From NCBI GenBank assembly GCA_028673005.1, contig CM054113.1, positions 40,242,117 through 40,306,116 on the forward strand: a DNA stretch of 64,000 nucleotides, written 5' to 3'. Below the pieces are notes generated by a model, which ran no database searches, was not told the DNA's origin, and saw only the letters and a list, made by a program, of their open reading frames with translations. Each line of letters opens with the position of its first letter. The stretch's first letter is position 1. Source of the DNA: Tanypteryx hageni. Taxonomy: Eukaryota; Arthropoda; Insecta; Odonata; Petaluridae. Of the stretch, positions 1-11,520 are shown piece by piece. The translations under genes were made by a program, and so were the position numbers.

Positions 1-610
1 AGCCTACGCAAAAATTCCCTTCATCGCCGGGACATCAGAACGCATAGCCAGGGTTCTACGAAAAGAAAATATCGTCGTCCGTTTTAACACGCTAAGTAAA
101 GTAAAAGAAGAACTTCCGTCTGCGAAAGATGCACTCGACCCGCTAACATCTGAAGGAGTCTACAGGATTCCAAGCAGCTGCGGACACGTATACGTCGGAC
201 AAACAGGACGATCCATTCGCTGCCGCTTAGCCGAACATAAACGGGCCATGATGAATAAGAAATAGAGGGAGTCGGCCATAGCGGAACACTTCACCTCCGG
301 CCCGGGACATAAAATCACGCTCGAGGAAACGCAATTGCTCGCGAAAGAAGATCGATATTTTCCGAGGTGAATTCGCGAAGCTATTGAAATCGAAAAACAT
401 CCATTCAATTTCAACCGGGACGACGGTTTGCACATCAGCCCAACATGGAAGCGACTCTTCCAACGGAAACGTGAAAGGGAAGAAAAATAGGTTGGAGCAA
501 CCGCCAAAGAGAAAGGGATAGCAACTCGAACGAGCCAATCAGCGATGGACAACGGTTAAACTAGGAAGACCGAGCGGATATAAAAGCAGATCCCTACCAT
601 CGGATCTCAT
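1..610 (+). pseudogene. Penelope-like element fragment PLE-A in S1: GIY-YIG end and 3' region
   Basis: This is the 3' part of a Penelope-like retroelement, cut by the left window edge. Translation gives the linker after the reverse transcriptase (IPFIAGTSERIARVL), then a GIY-YIG nuclease core read as GVY...VYVGQTGRS, then the usual C-terminal KHPFNFNRDDG block. GIY-YIG nucleases nick the target DNA for PLE insertion. The frame is broken by TAG near 263, TGA at 368-370 and TAG near 488, so this copy makes no full domain. The conserved IPCSC of the companion copy reads IPSSC here. The 3' untranslated part runs to the target duplication at 602-610, where a LINE is inserted. It is the left, truncated member of a tandem PLE pair, as is usual for Penelope insertions. 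Confidence 0.88.
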
Positions 611-970
611 CGATCGTCTCATCGAAAACATTGATCGATCGATCAATCGATCATTCGCCGGCTTATGGTCAGCGACTCAACAATAACGAACTCCTCTAGC
701 TATTCCGTTGCTCTGGCTGGTGTTTGGAAAACTCCCCCTGGGGAGGCAGTACTGTAATCCGCTGTGGCCCAGACCTACCAGGGCCTTCTAAGCGTGACCA
801 GGATCTACTCAGGGGTAAACCGCACGCCTTGCTGCGAGCGGAGCACCTGGGGGAACCTTGCACGGTCACACTTTCTCTCTTGCAGCGGGGGGTGGCTAAC
901 ATAGGTCCATCTTCTCACCCGCGCATCGTGTTTTTTTGACTATTCGGACAGGTGGCAGTTGGTAGGCTAG

Positions 971-2587
971 AGGGGAAGGGCTTCAGCCCCCTCAACTATA
1001 AACCCGCTCTGCGAAATATCGCTGCTCAGATCACCGCCGGCAAAAAAGGTACAACATAGGACGATTCCTCTTAGGACGAACGTCGATACATCATTACCCA
1101 GTAATATCAAACACATCCTCTTCGGAAAAGATTTTAAGATTGACGCCGGTCCAAACGACCGGAATATTGACTCCCTATATCTGACTTCGAAAGACCGGCT
1201 AGTAATTTTTGACAGCACACCAAGCCAAGGGAAACCAACTGACGAAGGCCTTTTCAAGGGCCAAAACAACAACGATAACTCCCAACTAGCCCCTATCCAA
1301 GAGGGGGACACACTCGATGCTGATACACGAGCTAGAAAGTCCATTGGCACGGGCACGTTTCAACAGCCAAAGAAGAGGCGGAAGACGAAATTTAAGCCAT
1401 ACTTCACCGCTGCCGAGACTATTGCCGTCCAACACTAAACGGTAGAAAGCAACAACCGCTTCGACCCGCTCTTCAGAGACGCTAATACAGACGTCACTCC
1501 GGGGCCTGCTTCCAGCTCCCCTCCCGCCGAGCCATCCCAGACAAGTCTACCTAAGCCGCCAGCAATTCTATTATATGAATTGGCAGACTTCCGACAATTT
1601 ATAACAGCCGTCATGAGTGTCATAAAGGACCACTCTTTCCAAGTGACATCACGTAGGCAATATACCAGGCTACAGCTAACCAATATAGAAGACCACAAAA
1701 GTGTGCAGACTATGTTAAGAGAAGAACAAGCACAGTTCTCCACCTGGGGAACCATAGAGGAAAAAAGCCTTAGCTTTACCATAAGAGGGCTTTATACAAT
1801 AATGGAAGAATCTTATCTCAAGGAAATTCTGGAGGACATGAAGGTTCCAGTCTTACGCACTCGTCAGATTCGCCGAGCTTACAAATCACCCCTAGGGACA
1901 TTCGTAGTATCAACCCTCGCCACAGCCCAAGGATGGGACCCAAAAGATTTCCTCCGATGGACTTCCATCGGGAATTCTTGAGTCCACATTCTACGATACC
2001 GACATGAAGAACCACAGATGTGCTTCCAATGCAATCGTTTCGGACATTCATCAACGTTCTGCCCAGCGGCACCTCGATGCTATAACTGTGGCGGCCTCCA
2101 CCTGAAGTAAACCTGCCCGAAGAAAAAGGAGGATGGTCCTGCCACATGCTGTAACTGTGGAGGCCCACATCCCGCCTTCTATAAGACCTGCCCGATATAC
2201 CAACGAGAGGCAAGGAAATGGTTTTGATCGCTGGAAACCTCTCAGCCCCAGCAGGAATCCCCTGCCTATGCACCGGAACCAGCTCCAAGAGGCAACGCCT
2301 GGGGCAGCAAAAGAAAGAACGCAGCACATCCACACCAAAATTCGGACTTCCCACCACTCCTGCATCCCGCAGCCACAAACGGCGAGACGATACAGGAATC
2401 CAACGTCACCCTTCGCCACAGACAGATACCACCTCAACCTGAACCAACTACAGATAATCCATCTTTCCTCCCGACAACGGATACGGCCCTAACCTCCCTC
2501 CTTACATCAGTCCTGCAGAAACAAATCGCGGCCCTTGGACAAGTGCTTGCCCAACTGTCCGGCCAAATACTGACTATGCATGGATAA
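971..2587 (+). pseudogene. Jockey-type LINE ORF1 (gag-like, CCHC zinc knuckles), S1 copy, broken
   Basis: ORF1 proteins bind element RNA and help carry it to the target. One frame stays recognisable across this span. It has an N-terminal part with a basic PKKRRK run at 1367-1384, an NNRFDPL segment, an RRM-like central region (FRQFITAVMSVIKDHSF to FLRWTSIG), and three knuckles of the CX2CX4HX4C / CX2CX3H type near 2021-2200. Stops shared with the other two copies lie at 1436 (TAA) and 1979 (TGA). Private lesions here are a TAA at 2108 inside knuckle 2 and an extra T near 2222 that shifts the frame. The frame ends at 2587, overlapping ORF2 by 8 bases. No clear initiator codon was found after the upstream TAG at 968. 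Confidence 0.75.
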
Positions 2588-2825
2588 GAACACCCAGCTC
2601 TCCGGAATAGTCCTTATCACCTGGAACTGCAACTGTGGTATAAGAACAAAAACACCTGAACTGCTAGCTTTCCTCCAGGGAAACAACGTCACAGTAGCTC
2701 TTATACACGAAACACACCTTAAGCCATCTTGGAAATGGGCGGCACCCGGATTCAAGGTATTTCGAACAGACAGGGAGGGCAGACTAGGAGGAGGAACAGC
2801 CATCCTTGTTAGAGAGGACATTTAA
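2580..2825 (+). pseudogene. Jockey-type LINE ORF2 start: N-terminal piece of AP endonuclease, S1 copy
   Basis: The reading frame starts with ATG overlapping the end of ORF1. It encodes the first part of an exonuclease-endonuclease-phosphatase fold: ITWNCN...GIRTKTPELLAFL, then HETHLKPSWKW and GGGTAILVRED. This enzyme nicks target DNA in LINE insertion. Only the first 82 residues are open here because a TAA replaces the Ser codon (DIS) still present in the S2 and S3 copies. The NGG segment of the companions reads NCG. Catalytic residues further downstream and the whole reverse transcriptase are missing, so it cannot be functional. Confidence 0.8.
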
Positions 2826-3038
2826 GCATATGAAGTAACGATTCCTCAGAAAAGACATCGGAAGCTACAGCCGCCATTCTTCATACAGCGAGTGGACCTG
2901 TCCAATTAGCATCCTGCTACCTCCCAGCCCAACCACTGAAAGCTTAACCGCACAGTAGTGGAAAGCTCTCACTGAGGCAAATTCATACAGCTGACGGGAT
3001 CTCATTTCATCTCCTGAAGATGCAGACTGCAATGTCAA

Positions 3039-4690
3039 AGGGGTATGAAACTCTTATGGGAGAATAGATTCCCAGCTTTTACACGTAGTTCACCATGCTA
3101 AGGTGTCCGCGATAGGCGCTGCAGTCGCAGTCGGCTCTCTCTCTCACTCATTTTCAACCTCTATTTCTCTCTCTCTCTCTCTCTCTACCGCATCACCACA
3201 GCGCCACACGTTCCTTGTGTCTCGTAACGGAACAGCGGCCATTTTTCTTGAAAAAAGTTGGCCATTGCTTATTGAGAGGTTGTCAGTTACTCTGATTTTG
3301 TCAAGTAGATATATAGTAGATATGCATTCATCACTGTTTAAGAAAACGTGACGGAATGATTTTGTTCTGATGTCCAATCAACAGGTAAATCTTAAAAATA
3401 TCATATATTTTTGAAAAAAAGATTAACGAAATAGTTCTACGAATAGTTATGTGAATTCGTTTTGTGAGAATGCTTTTATATTTTCTTAACAGATACCTCC
3501 AATGGATATATCTTCTAGGAAGGAAGGAAAGAAATTTCTCTCTTTTGTTGGTGTACGAGAAGCATTTTGAGAGGAAATATTTCTCATTTTCAGGTGTTAA
3601 GCCTCGCTTACTTCACCTAGCTGTGTCGTCCATTGCCCTGGCCGTGGATATGGTTCGTGTCAGTTCACAAAATAAGCAGTAATTTTCTGTATAAAACTTC
3701 TCGCGGTTATCAGTAGATTATAGTGAGTTTTATAAGTTAAACTGCAACAGAGACGCCAGAGGATAGAATTGTGCTTGTAATAGAATGAAATAAGTGTACC
3801 ATAGCGATGTCTCATTGTTTTAATTTGAAATATTTTGAATTTACAGAAATTGTTAACTTGAATATTTCTTGTTTCTCATTATGCATTTGTTTATAATCCT
3901 AGACATAATTCTTCTTTGTTTCAAAACATTTAGAAATATGTATATATTTTTCGATCGAGAAATTGAAATCTCTATATCAAAAGTTTTCCTTATTATATGA
4001 TGAATACATATAGATCTTAAATGGTCTAACTGTAACTGCTGTGAACACGTAAACGTCAGCAAATACAACTGTGCTTGTAATAAATTATAGATAAAGTGCA
4101 CATTTTCTAGTGCAATGTGATGTGTTTAATTTTACAAATGGTAATGTGATCATCATAGAAACATTGTTTATGGGCCGTAAGCGCATTTGCCTTATTTTAC
4201 ATTTATTGCAACATTTGAAGCATGCCCATTGCCTCCTGCATCAATTTCATTAGGTTTAGCATGTTTAATGATTGACATTCTTAGAAATTCATTTTCGCTC
4301 TTTTTACAGGTGCAACAGAAAGATAATGTGTTCCAGGGCCGAAGAAATCACTTTACAAATAGATTTTTGCTTGATCCACAAATTCATTCATGACGTGAAA
4401 GTTTGACGTTTTTCGTCGTCCACGTGAATTTCCTTTAAATACGTTTCATGCATAAAAGGTATTAACGTTATAAAATTCTGTTACAATAATTCATTTTTAT
4501 ATCTTGATTGTATAATATTTATGTAAAAATACCTCACTGTTATGTAATTTGATAATGACTTTGTACTCTCGTAATGTGTGATATATGGTAATAAGTTTGA
4601 TTTCTTATATGCAATTTTTTCATTTAAGTCCATTTAATCTGTTAAATTTCTGTTAAGTTTCCGGTCTTTCCGTAGGGGTACTAGTCTTTG
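3039..4690. mobile_element. hAT-like non-autonomous DNA element, S1 copy (5' end clipped)
   Basis: This AT-rich block of about 1.65 kb interrupts PLE-B. In the intact S2 and S3 copies it starts CAGGGGTATGAAACTC, like many hAT termini, and is flanked by near-identical 8-mers (CGTGGATG and CGTGAATG), the hAT target length. Here the first two bases are lost at a deletion junction at 3036-3039, and about 21 bp near 3696 are missing relative to S2 and S3. The right end (about 4690) does not form a convincing inverted repeat with the left, so the family call is tentative. No transposase is present; short ORFs inside look like chance. Confidence 0.6.
3135..3186. repeat. CT microsatellite inside the hAT-like element, S1
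   Basis: Two (CT)n runs are separated by a short non-repeat segment. Run lengths differ among the three spacers (here short first, long second), so it is a usable copy marker. Confidence 0.85.
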
Positions 4691-5750
4691 CGTGAATGAC
4701 ACATTCGTCATTTGGCCCCATGGGACAAATAAACTTCATGAGTTCCACCGTCAACTCAACCAAGTCCACCCGGCCATCCAGTTCACCATGGAAGTCGAAG
4801 AGAACGGCACCCTACCATTTCTCGACGTCATGGTGAAGAAGAGACCTGACGGAAGCCTTGGACACAGCGTATTTCGGAAAAAACGCATACTGACCGTTAC
4901 CTGCATGCTGCCTCTCATCACCATCCTCAGCAGAAGGCATCAAAAATCAAGACCCTGATGCACCGAAAAAAGACGGTCTCCGATCCCGAGTAGCTAAAAG
5001 ACGAAGAAGAGCATATAAGAAGGGCACTTATGAATAATGGCTACAGTCACCCCTTCATCCGGCGGAACATAAAACCGAAGCAAAAACCTTCGGTGGAACG
5101 ACCAAAGCCCACAGCCTACGCAAAAATTCCCTTCATCGCCGGGACATCAGAACGCATAGACAGGGCTCTACAAAAAGAAAATATCGTCGTCCGTTCAAAC
5201 ACGCTAAGAAAAATAAAAGAAGAACTTCCGTCTGCGAAAGATGCACTCGGCCCGCTAACATCTGAAGGAGTCAACAGGATTCCATGCAGCTGCGGACACG
5301 TATATGTAGGACAAACGGGACGATCCATTCGCTGGCGCTTAGGCGAACACAATCGGACCATGATAAACAAGAATTGGACGGAGTCGGCCATAGCGCAGCA
5401 CTTCACCTGCGGCCCGGTACATAAAAACAGGCTTAGGGAAACGAAATTGCTCGCGAAAGAAGATCGATATTTTCCGAGGTTAATTCGCGAAGCTATGACT
5501 CTTCCAACGGAAACGTGAAAGGGAAGAAAATACGTTGGAGCAACCACCAAAGAGAAAAGGATAGCAACTCGAATGATCCAATCAGCGATGGACAACGGTT
5601 AAACTAGGAAGGCCGAGTGGATATAAAATCAGATCCCTACAATCTGATCTCACTTCGTCTCCTCAAGATGCAGACTGCAATGTCTGCGAAACGTCTAGAG
5701 CCAGAAATGCCGCCAACGCAGCGAAACCCGAAAACCTCCACCAGCATTCA
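4691..5750 (+). pseudogene. PLE-B right part in S1: end of reverse transcriptase, GIY-YIG domain, 3' region
   Basis: The reverse transcriptase resumes just after YVD(D): NDTFVIWPHG, then the ENGTLPFLDVMV and HSVFRKK segments, up to about 4885. A frameshift follows, then a TAG at 4991. The GIY-YIG region is open from 5030 to 5518 (IPFIAGTSERIDRAL, then GVN...VYVGQTGRS). A 68-bp deletion after 5494 replaces the KHPxNFNRDDG block with a short out-of-frame tail. The first catalytic Tyr of GIY reads Asn (GVN). The 3' region ends in CAGCATTCA against the target duplication at 5746-5760. Confidence 0.87.
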
Positions 5751-5760
5751 TAAGTATTCT
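5746..5760. repeat. Right target-site duplication of the spacer composite (S1/U1 edge)
   Basis: ATTCATAAGTATTCT matches the sequence before the inverted PLE head at 25705-25719. The first five bases also match the PLE end, so the true duplication is 10-15 bp. Confidence 0.75.
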
Positions 5761-5781
5761 GTTGGTAAACAGAAAGAAAAT

Positions 5782-5787
5782 AATAAA
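5782..5787 (+). promoter_or_regulatory. Candidate poly(A) signal AATAAA separated from its gene by the spacer
   Basis: AATAAA lies 22 bases right of the target duplication. If the composite is removed, it sits about 75 bases after the stop codon-side 3' UTR break of the carrier gene, a normal place for a cleavage signal. Equivalent copies are at 33861 and 61851. Confidence 0.4.
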
Positions 5788-7529
5788 TGTATAATTTCTT
5801 CATACAAGAAAAAGGCTTTAGCCTGTTAATTATGACTGAAGCAATTTTGAGTGTTTTAGCAATTTTTGTCATCTTTGCTGACAACATAATTATTTTGTGT
5901 GGATGTGATTTTGATAGGCTCTTTAGTGAAAAACATCGTCTTTATTTCAAAATCTTCTGTATAATACCTGTCTATTTATTTTTTATATACTATATAGTTT
6001 TTTTTGTATTATCTAAGAGCTCAGGCTGATTTTTTACAGTTTGAAAGTATTACGCAAATTATCTGATGGCTGAATCTTGAATGTTGTGCCAAGCAATAGT
6101 CGACATTGTTATAACTATCTAATAAAAAACATTCACCTTCTACATGCATCTACTTATGAGTAGGTTGTGTTGAAAAGATTTCAGCATATTCTGATGCATT
6201 AATTAGTGCATTTATTTATTTTTATTAAATTAATATCTCCGCATATATAAATTATCCCTTCATGAATAACCAAAAGTGGGTAAATGATACCAGCAAAGTG
6301 GTTAATGAACTCCCAAAAGCTGTGATGTCAAGCAACAGTTACATTTATTTGAGCCTTCTGGCAGTATAGGATGGTCGAGGGTATTTAATAACACACATAA
6401 TTTTCATTATTGTGAAATTCTAAAAAAAGAACAGATAGAACACTTAGCATTGATTGTTGTGTGTTCCTTGACTAAGTGTAATTTTAGTTAAGAATTATAA
6501 TGTACTCCACTATATTCCATATACTGTCAATGCTTAAGCATCTAAATATCTTTCGTGCATTTCACAAAATTAAATTTTAATCTTAATAAAACAGAAACGT
6601 CAACCCGAAGAAGGATTTTCACATAGATTAAACAAGTTACAAGCTGTTATACACAAAAGATAAAATCTTGTTTAATGGCATGTCTTAATTGTACAATATT
6701 ATACATCAATGCCTTTTAAGGTTGCATTTAAATCTACTTTCAAGTCATTCCAACAAGCTCTTTTACAATAAGCATTACATTGTTAATTGCCTGCATATAA
6801 CTGTTGTGAATCAATGACCAATGTATCATCAATATTTTTATCTTGTAACTTCTGGCTGAAACTGAGTACCCAATACAGTTTCCAGTGTTTACAATATTAC
6901 ACTAATAAATTTGTGTTTTAATTTTGAGACTTTGTATTTGTTCAAATGTGGTGTTAAATTTCCTACCTTGTTATCCTCTCTTTGACAACGACAAAATGTT
7001 ACCCCTTGAAATGATCAAGCCCTTATACCACATCAAGGTACAAAGGACAACCAAGTAACATCAGATGGTGATAATTTTCATGTGTAGAATATAAGTTGTG
7101 TAGTATTTGTTTTAATATTTGAGAATCGTGAAAAAAAAATAATGTCGTGTTGAAGCGGAAATTTTAAAGTTATTTTGAACTTGGTGCACATACCCAAATA
7201 AAAATCTCCATCAATATGTTGATGCGGCCGTTATAATTATTTAAAATTTAAACAAATAGATAAATATTATTTCACTACTAGATAGGGTACAACTTTAAAA
7301 TTTGGCAAAAATGTGTGGTTTTAGTATCCTACTGTGAAAAAAGTATAATATTCTTGAAATTGCAAAATTTAGGGATTGGTTTACTACATTATAGTTACAC
7401 AAGGAAAGAATGAAAATCGGTTAAGAGGTGAAATCTTTAGAATTAAAAATATATTTCCAATGACGAAATGTGTTTCTGAAAAATGAATGTTTTTTCAAGG
7501 TGAGTATGCAAGCACCTTTTACTATTTTA

Positions 7530-7602
7530 CTCGGGCGACTTTAACATTGGGAGCCAGACACGCTGACCACCCCTCAGCCGAGGACGGCTGAAGTGGGGCC
7601 GT
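7530..7602 (-). mobile_element. tRNA-related SINE head fragment, U1
   Basis: On the minus strand it reads GGTGGTCAGCGTGTCTGGCT followed by CCCAATG, the same A-box region as the SINE-like block at 19855-19925. The B box is absent, so the copy is truncated. A short hairpin (CAGCCG/CGGCTG) lies at 7572-7590. Confidence 0.45.
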
Positions 7603-8235
7603 TAAGAATGACAAATCAAACGAAAAGACAGATGGGAAAGAGGTATGGTGGAGAGAGGAGGAGGAAAATAGGAAATATCTCGCCATAAAGTCACCAAAAG
7701 GAATTCTTTCAATGGTGTTTTCGGAATGGATTGGAGAATTCTTTTAAATACAAACTCGCTAGTGAGGAAAAAATGAATAAATTTTGATTGTTCCAGAAAA
7801 AAATCTATTGCCTTTGGCATAAAAAGTCGTTAACATATGGTAAAAAGTACTGTTATGAGCGTTTTCCAAGAGATGTTTCGTGAAGTAGCAAATGGGTGAC
7901 AGAAATTCAAATTATAATTCGTGTTCACTTATCCTCTTCTCAAAACTTGGTTGCTGTTTGCGGTACCACGAATGTCACCCAAGTTCTGGTACTTTCCAAT
8001 ACTGGACAACTTTTTTAAGTAGTCTTTAGCCTTTAGAAATATCTTGAAAAGTCAAATTAATGACACCAACTTTTATATGCACTAAAAATTAAGCAATAAA
8101 TATTAAATTAACATGATTGAGTGGTACGGAGTGTAAAAATGGTTTTGGGTGAATAGAAATTGTTAGACAAAGAAATAAATTTCGCTATAAAATACTTAAC
8201 CGCACATAATTATTTTCAATATATAGTACATTTGG

Positions 8236-8424
8236 TTCTTTTCTGTCTCTATCTCTCTCCCCCTCTACCCCGCTCTCTCCCCTTCTCCCTCTTCCTCTCC
8301 CTCCACTCTCCCACCCTCTCCACCCACTCCCCTCCCTCTCCCCTTAACCCCCCATTACCATCCCCCCTTCCCATCCCACTCCCTTTCCAACGCCCTCCCC
8401 TCCCCCTCTCACGCTCTCTCTCCT
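8236..8424. repeat. Polypyrimidine (C/T) tract, U1
   Basis: About 190 bases are almost purely C and T on the plus strand with a few A and G. This is low-complexity sequence, not coding, although it is open in one frame. Confidence 0.85.
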
Positions 8425-9009
8425 CAAGCGGGTGCTGAACATTTCAAATATATTGAGCTGCTACAAATAAAACATTGGAAGGCAGTTTTGGTTTTCATTT
8501 TTGGACGTGCGACGGTCCAGGACGGTATAACTGCAACATGTCGTAGGAAATTTCCGAAACCGTGTGAAAGAACTGTCCCGAAAAAAATTACGTGGACACA
8601 GTCAAGCGGTTTTTCAGACCGGCAACGAAACTAAACCCGCTCTAGTACGCACAGGTCCAAAGCTAGAAGGCAACTACCGTGAAGTAAACAAAGCCACCTC
8701 CAGGATACAAAGCTAAACAAAACCTCAAAGGCCTAAATGATCCATGGACCATAAAATAGACTATTGAAATTTTTCGTGTGGTCTGAGAGACCGATGCCTG
8801 TGGTTACGGGTTAACGTGCTTTCATCTTGGGCATTTTTCAAATTTTGTCATACAACAACAAACGCCGCCGAACGAGAAAATTGCAATTGTATGTCCAGTA
8901 GGTATGGTTATTGTTTTTATGCGGTAACGTGATGGTACAGAATTAGGGGCGAAGATAGTTCTCGTCGTTGAGGGTCCTCGGCTTTGTAATGTTTGAATAC
9001 AGCTACTTT

Positions 9010-9090
9010 AACGCTGCGGTTCTCCAAGTGTGCTCCGCGGACCACTGTTGGGCTTCGAGTGTCTTTCAGGTGGTCCGCGGGCGGCCGGAA
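9010..9090. mobile_element. hAT-type terminus fragment (GGTTCTCCAAGTGTG...CCGCGGACCAC), U1
   Basis: The block GGTTCTCCAAGTGTGCTCCG, then CGGACCAC and a later GGTGGTCCGCGGG, resembles termini of hAT elements of the kind with the CAGTGGTTCTCAAACTGTGG start. Only about 80 bases are recognisable. The family call rests on memory of such termini. Confidence 0.35.
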
Positions 9091-9368
9091 AATGAAATTT
9101 ACAAATATCGATCACTAAAGTCGAAGCCATGCGTGAGAGCTAACCAGAAGCTGTATCGCGAGCAACGTCACACTACTGGACCGGCTCACGTAATTAATTA
9201 TATTAAAACAGTTCCATAATTTACTCCTTTATTCGAAATCGATTCGTTCGTGTAGCTCAACCAATTTCACCTAAACGTTGAAAAAGTATTTAGGACAGTT
9301 ATCTGAGAGAAAGGTTTAACTAACACTTGGCGCCACATTCGTCCCGAGTGGCACTGAGGCGCTGAGTC

Positions 9369-10344
9369 TGGGGTTCCACCTCTTCCGGAATTCTGGGAGT
9401 CTCCCGGAATTAACCAATCTTAGATACATTTCTTCCGGAATCTGGTAGAACTTTTCCGGCAGCCCAAAATCTTCGAAATTGAATTTACCTATTACTAATT
9501 TGAGATTTTGATAGAATCCTATCCATTGATGCCATTGAAGTGATAAATAATGTACAAATATGCTCTTTATACAGGAGCATGTTGGTTACCACGATAACGT
9601 GCCAATAAAGGTTCGTCTGATTTTTATTTTTATTTAAACCAATTATTATACATTCAATATTGTTTTAGATTTCATTCCAAAAGTAAATGGAGATGACGGA
9701 GTATTAAATAATAGTGTAACGCTTGTGTTTTAAGCTTCAGTATCCACCGCAGCTTGTGACCGTTGTTCAATGCTATTAACGAATCGTGCTGTGAAGTTCG
9801 AAGCAAATTAAATGTGGACCATGTCAAGACTGAAATTCACGTATGAACCAATTTTAAAGACTCTTTTAAAGATATCCATGCCCTTTTACTATCAAAACCA
9901 GATCTTTTGGAGACTGCTCGATGTTGTTCGAATAACAAATTCTAATGAAATATTACTACTGAAGTAATGCTATATTTAAGATTTTTTTATTATATTTCAT
10001 ATATTAAAATAAACTGACGTTATATATTAATATATTTTCTAAATAAAAAACACAATTATTCTATGTTCTCATTAGGTGTTTTTTAACCTACAAACGATAT
10101 CGCGGTTAACTATTCATATGGATATCGCCCGGAATCAGCCGTTTTCAACGTGAAAACTCTAACTTTAAAAATAAAACGATATTAAATAATCATTATTGAT
10201 TTTACTAATAACTAAATAAAATAAGTTTCATTGGTCACTTTAGTTGTTTTTCGACCTAGAGAAAATACTCCCGGATTCTCCCGGAATTTTCTATCATGAA
10301 AAGGAAATCTCCCGGAATCAACTACTCATAAGGTGGCAACCCTG
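9369..10344. mobile_element. hAT-like non-autonomous element, left member of an inverted pair, U1
   Basis: The right end, read inward on the minus strand, is CAGGGTTGCCACCTTATGAG. The left end is a diverged version (TGGGGTTCCACCTCTTCCGG). Repeated CTCCCGGAATT-type motifs lie near both ends. The flanks GCTGAGTC (9361-9368) and GGTGAGTC (10345-10352) match at 7 of 8 positions, a typical hAT target duplication. No transposase frame is present. Confidence 0.65.
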
Positions 10345-10572
10345 GGTGAGTCCCTTCCTACTTATTTCCTTTTATATCTCGCATATCATTCTTCCGCTGT
10401 TACTAAATTTCATTTTTTTATATTTTCTCAGATGTGCTGATTCAAGTCGGTTGATGCTCATTTTACTCCTATGGAATTCACGTCCCCGATTTCTGAAATT
10501 CTTACAACTACAGATAATATTTTCTCTTCACACAAGAGACGTCTTGAAAATTTGCTCGTAGAAACAGGAAAC

Positions 10573-11520
10573 TAGGGTTGCCACCTCATGAGTAGTTGAT
10601 TCCGAGAGATTTCCACCGAATGAATAGCAAATTTCGGGAGAAACAGGGAGGATTTTATCTAGGTCAAAAAACCGGGTGTGAGCAATGAAACTACTTTATT
10701 TAATTATTGGGAAACATATAATGATATTTAATATTTATTTTATTGTTAAATTTACAGTTGCCATCTTGTAAATTGTTGATTCCGGGAGTTAATAGAGAGA
10801 CATTCTGTAGGTTAAAAAAAGCTAATGAGGACCATAAAATTTGGTTTATTTATCATTTACAAAATATATGAATGTTTAACCTTATTATTGTTTTAACATT
10901 ACTCTATGAATTATAATAACAAATTCGTAAAAATAGCATTACTTCAAAAGCCGTGTTTCATTTATGTAATTTGAATTTGTATTTTGAACTACTCTAGCAG
11001 TCTCCAAAAGATCTGATTTTGACAGAAAAAGGCATAGAAATCTTTAGGTGAGTAATTAAAATTGGTGTATACTGAAATTTCCGCCTTGACATGATGCACA
11101 CTTAATTAGTTTCGACCTTTACTCAACAAAACATTAATGACATTGAATACATGTTCGCAGGTTTCGTTGGATACTGAAACTGACAGCACAAACGTTACAA
11201 CTTTGCTTAATTCTCCGCCAACCTCATTTACTTTTGAAAAGAAATCTAAAACAATGGTGAATGTTTCTAGATTGCTTTAAATTGTAATAAAAATCAGGCG
11301 ACCCGTCACTGGCCCGTCAGATTTGGTAACCAACATGGTTCTGTATAAAGAGGAGATTTATGCATTAAGTATCGTTTCATTGAATTAGATTCTACCAAAA
11401 TCTCAACTTAATATAAGGTAAAAACATTAGTAAAGATGAAAATTACATCATTACAAAGATTCTGGGCTCCCGAACAAGTTCTACCAGATTCCAGGAGAGA
11501 TGTATATATGGTGGGTTAAA
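10573..11520. mobile_element. hAT-like non-autonomous element, right member of an inverted pair, U1
   Basis: It starts AGGGTTGCCACCTCATGAGT and is the reverse complement homologue of 9369-10344, including the CTCCGCC-side internal blocks and the TTCTACCAGATTCC block near 11490. The far end is lost after about 11520. It lies only about 230 bases from its inverted partner. Confidence 0.6.

Larger units (their letters stand above)
611..2996 (+). mobile_element. Internally deleted Jockey-type LINE in S1 (2,386 bp)
   Basis: This non-LTR retrotransposon derivative is inserted in PLE-A and flanked by the 9-bp duplication GGATCTCAT at 602-610 and 2997-3005. It has a 5' region of about 350 bp, an ORF1 with three zinc knuckles, and an ORF2 that stops after about 80-110 residues of the apurinic endonuclease domain. 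No reverse transcriptase follows; a short 3' segment of about 150 bp ends the element. The lack of a reverse transcriptase with both ends kept points to an internal deletion rather than the 5' truncation common in LINEs. No poly(A) tail is visible. Confidence 0.82.
5788..9009. other. U1 non-coding flank, AT-rich
   Basis: I found no gene here. Short open frames (for example a hydrophobic 80-codon frame at 5787-6029) vary in length between the units and show no family motif. The stretch contains a SINE-like head near 7530-7602 and a polypyrimidine tract at 8236-8424; the rest is AT-rich unique-looking sequence. Confidence 0.6.

Noticed and set aside
1818..2378. Antisense open frames of up to 197 codons across the LINE ORF1 (also 27663-28223 and 55736-56329)
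   Set aside because: They lie opposite the zinc-knuckle ORF1 and show no independent motif; their lengths shift with indels between copies.
3464..3682. Possible exon-like segment inside the hAT-like element (CTTAACAG before a 72-codon frame)
   Set aside because: The frame is not kept uniformly among the three copies and has no recognisable protein family.
5787..6029. Hydrophobic 80-codon frame with membrane-like segments at the start of U1 (also U2 and U3)
   Set aside because: AT-rich DNA yields such frames by chance. The C-terminus differs between units by a T-run length change, and no start context or family match is visible.
8160..8438. Open frame rich in Ser, Pro and Leu across the polypyrimidine tract
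   Set aside because: It is a translation of low-complexity C/T sequence.
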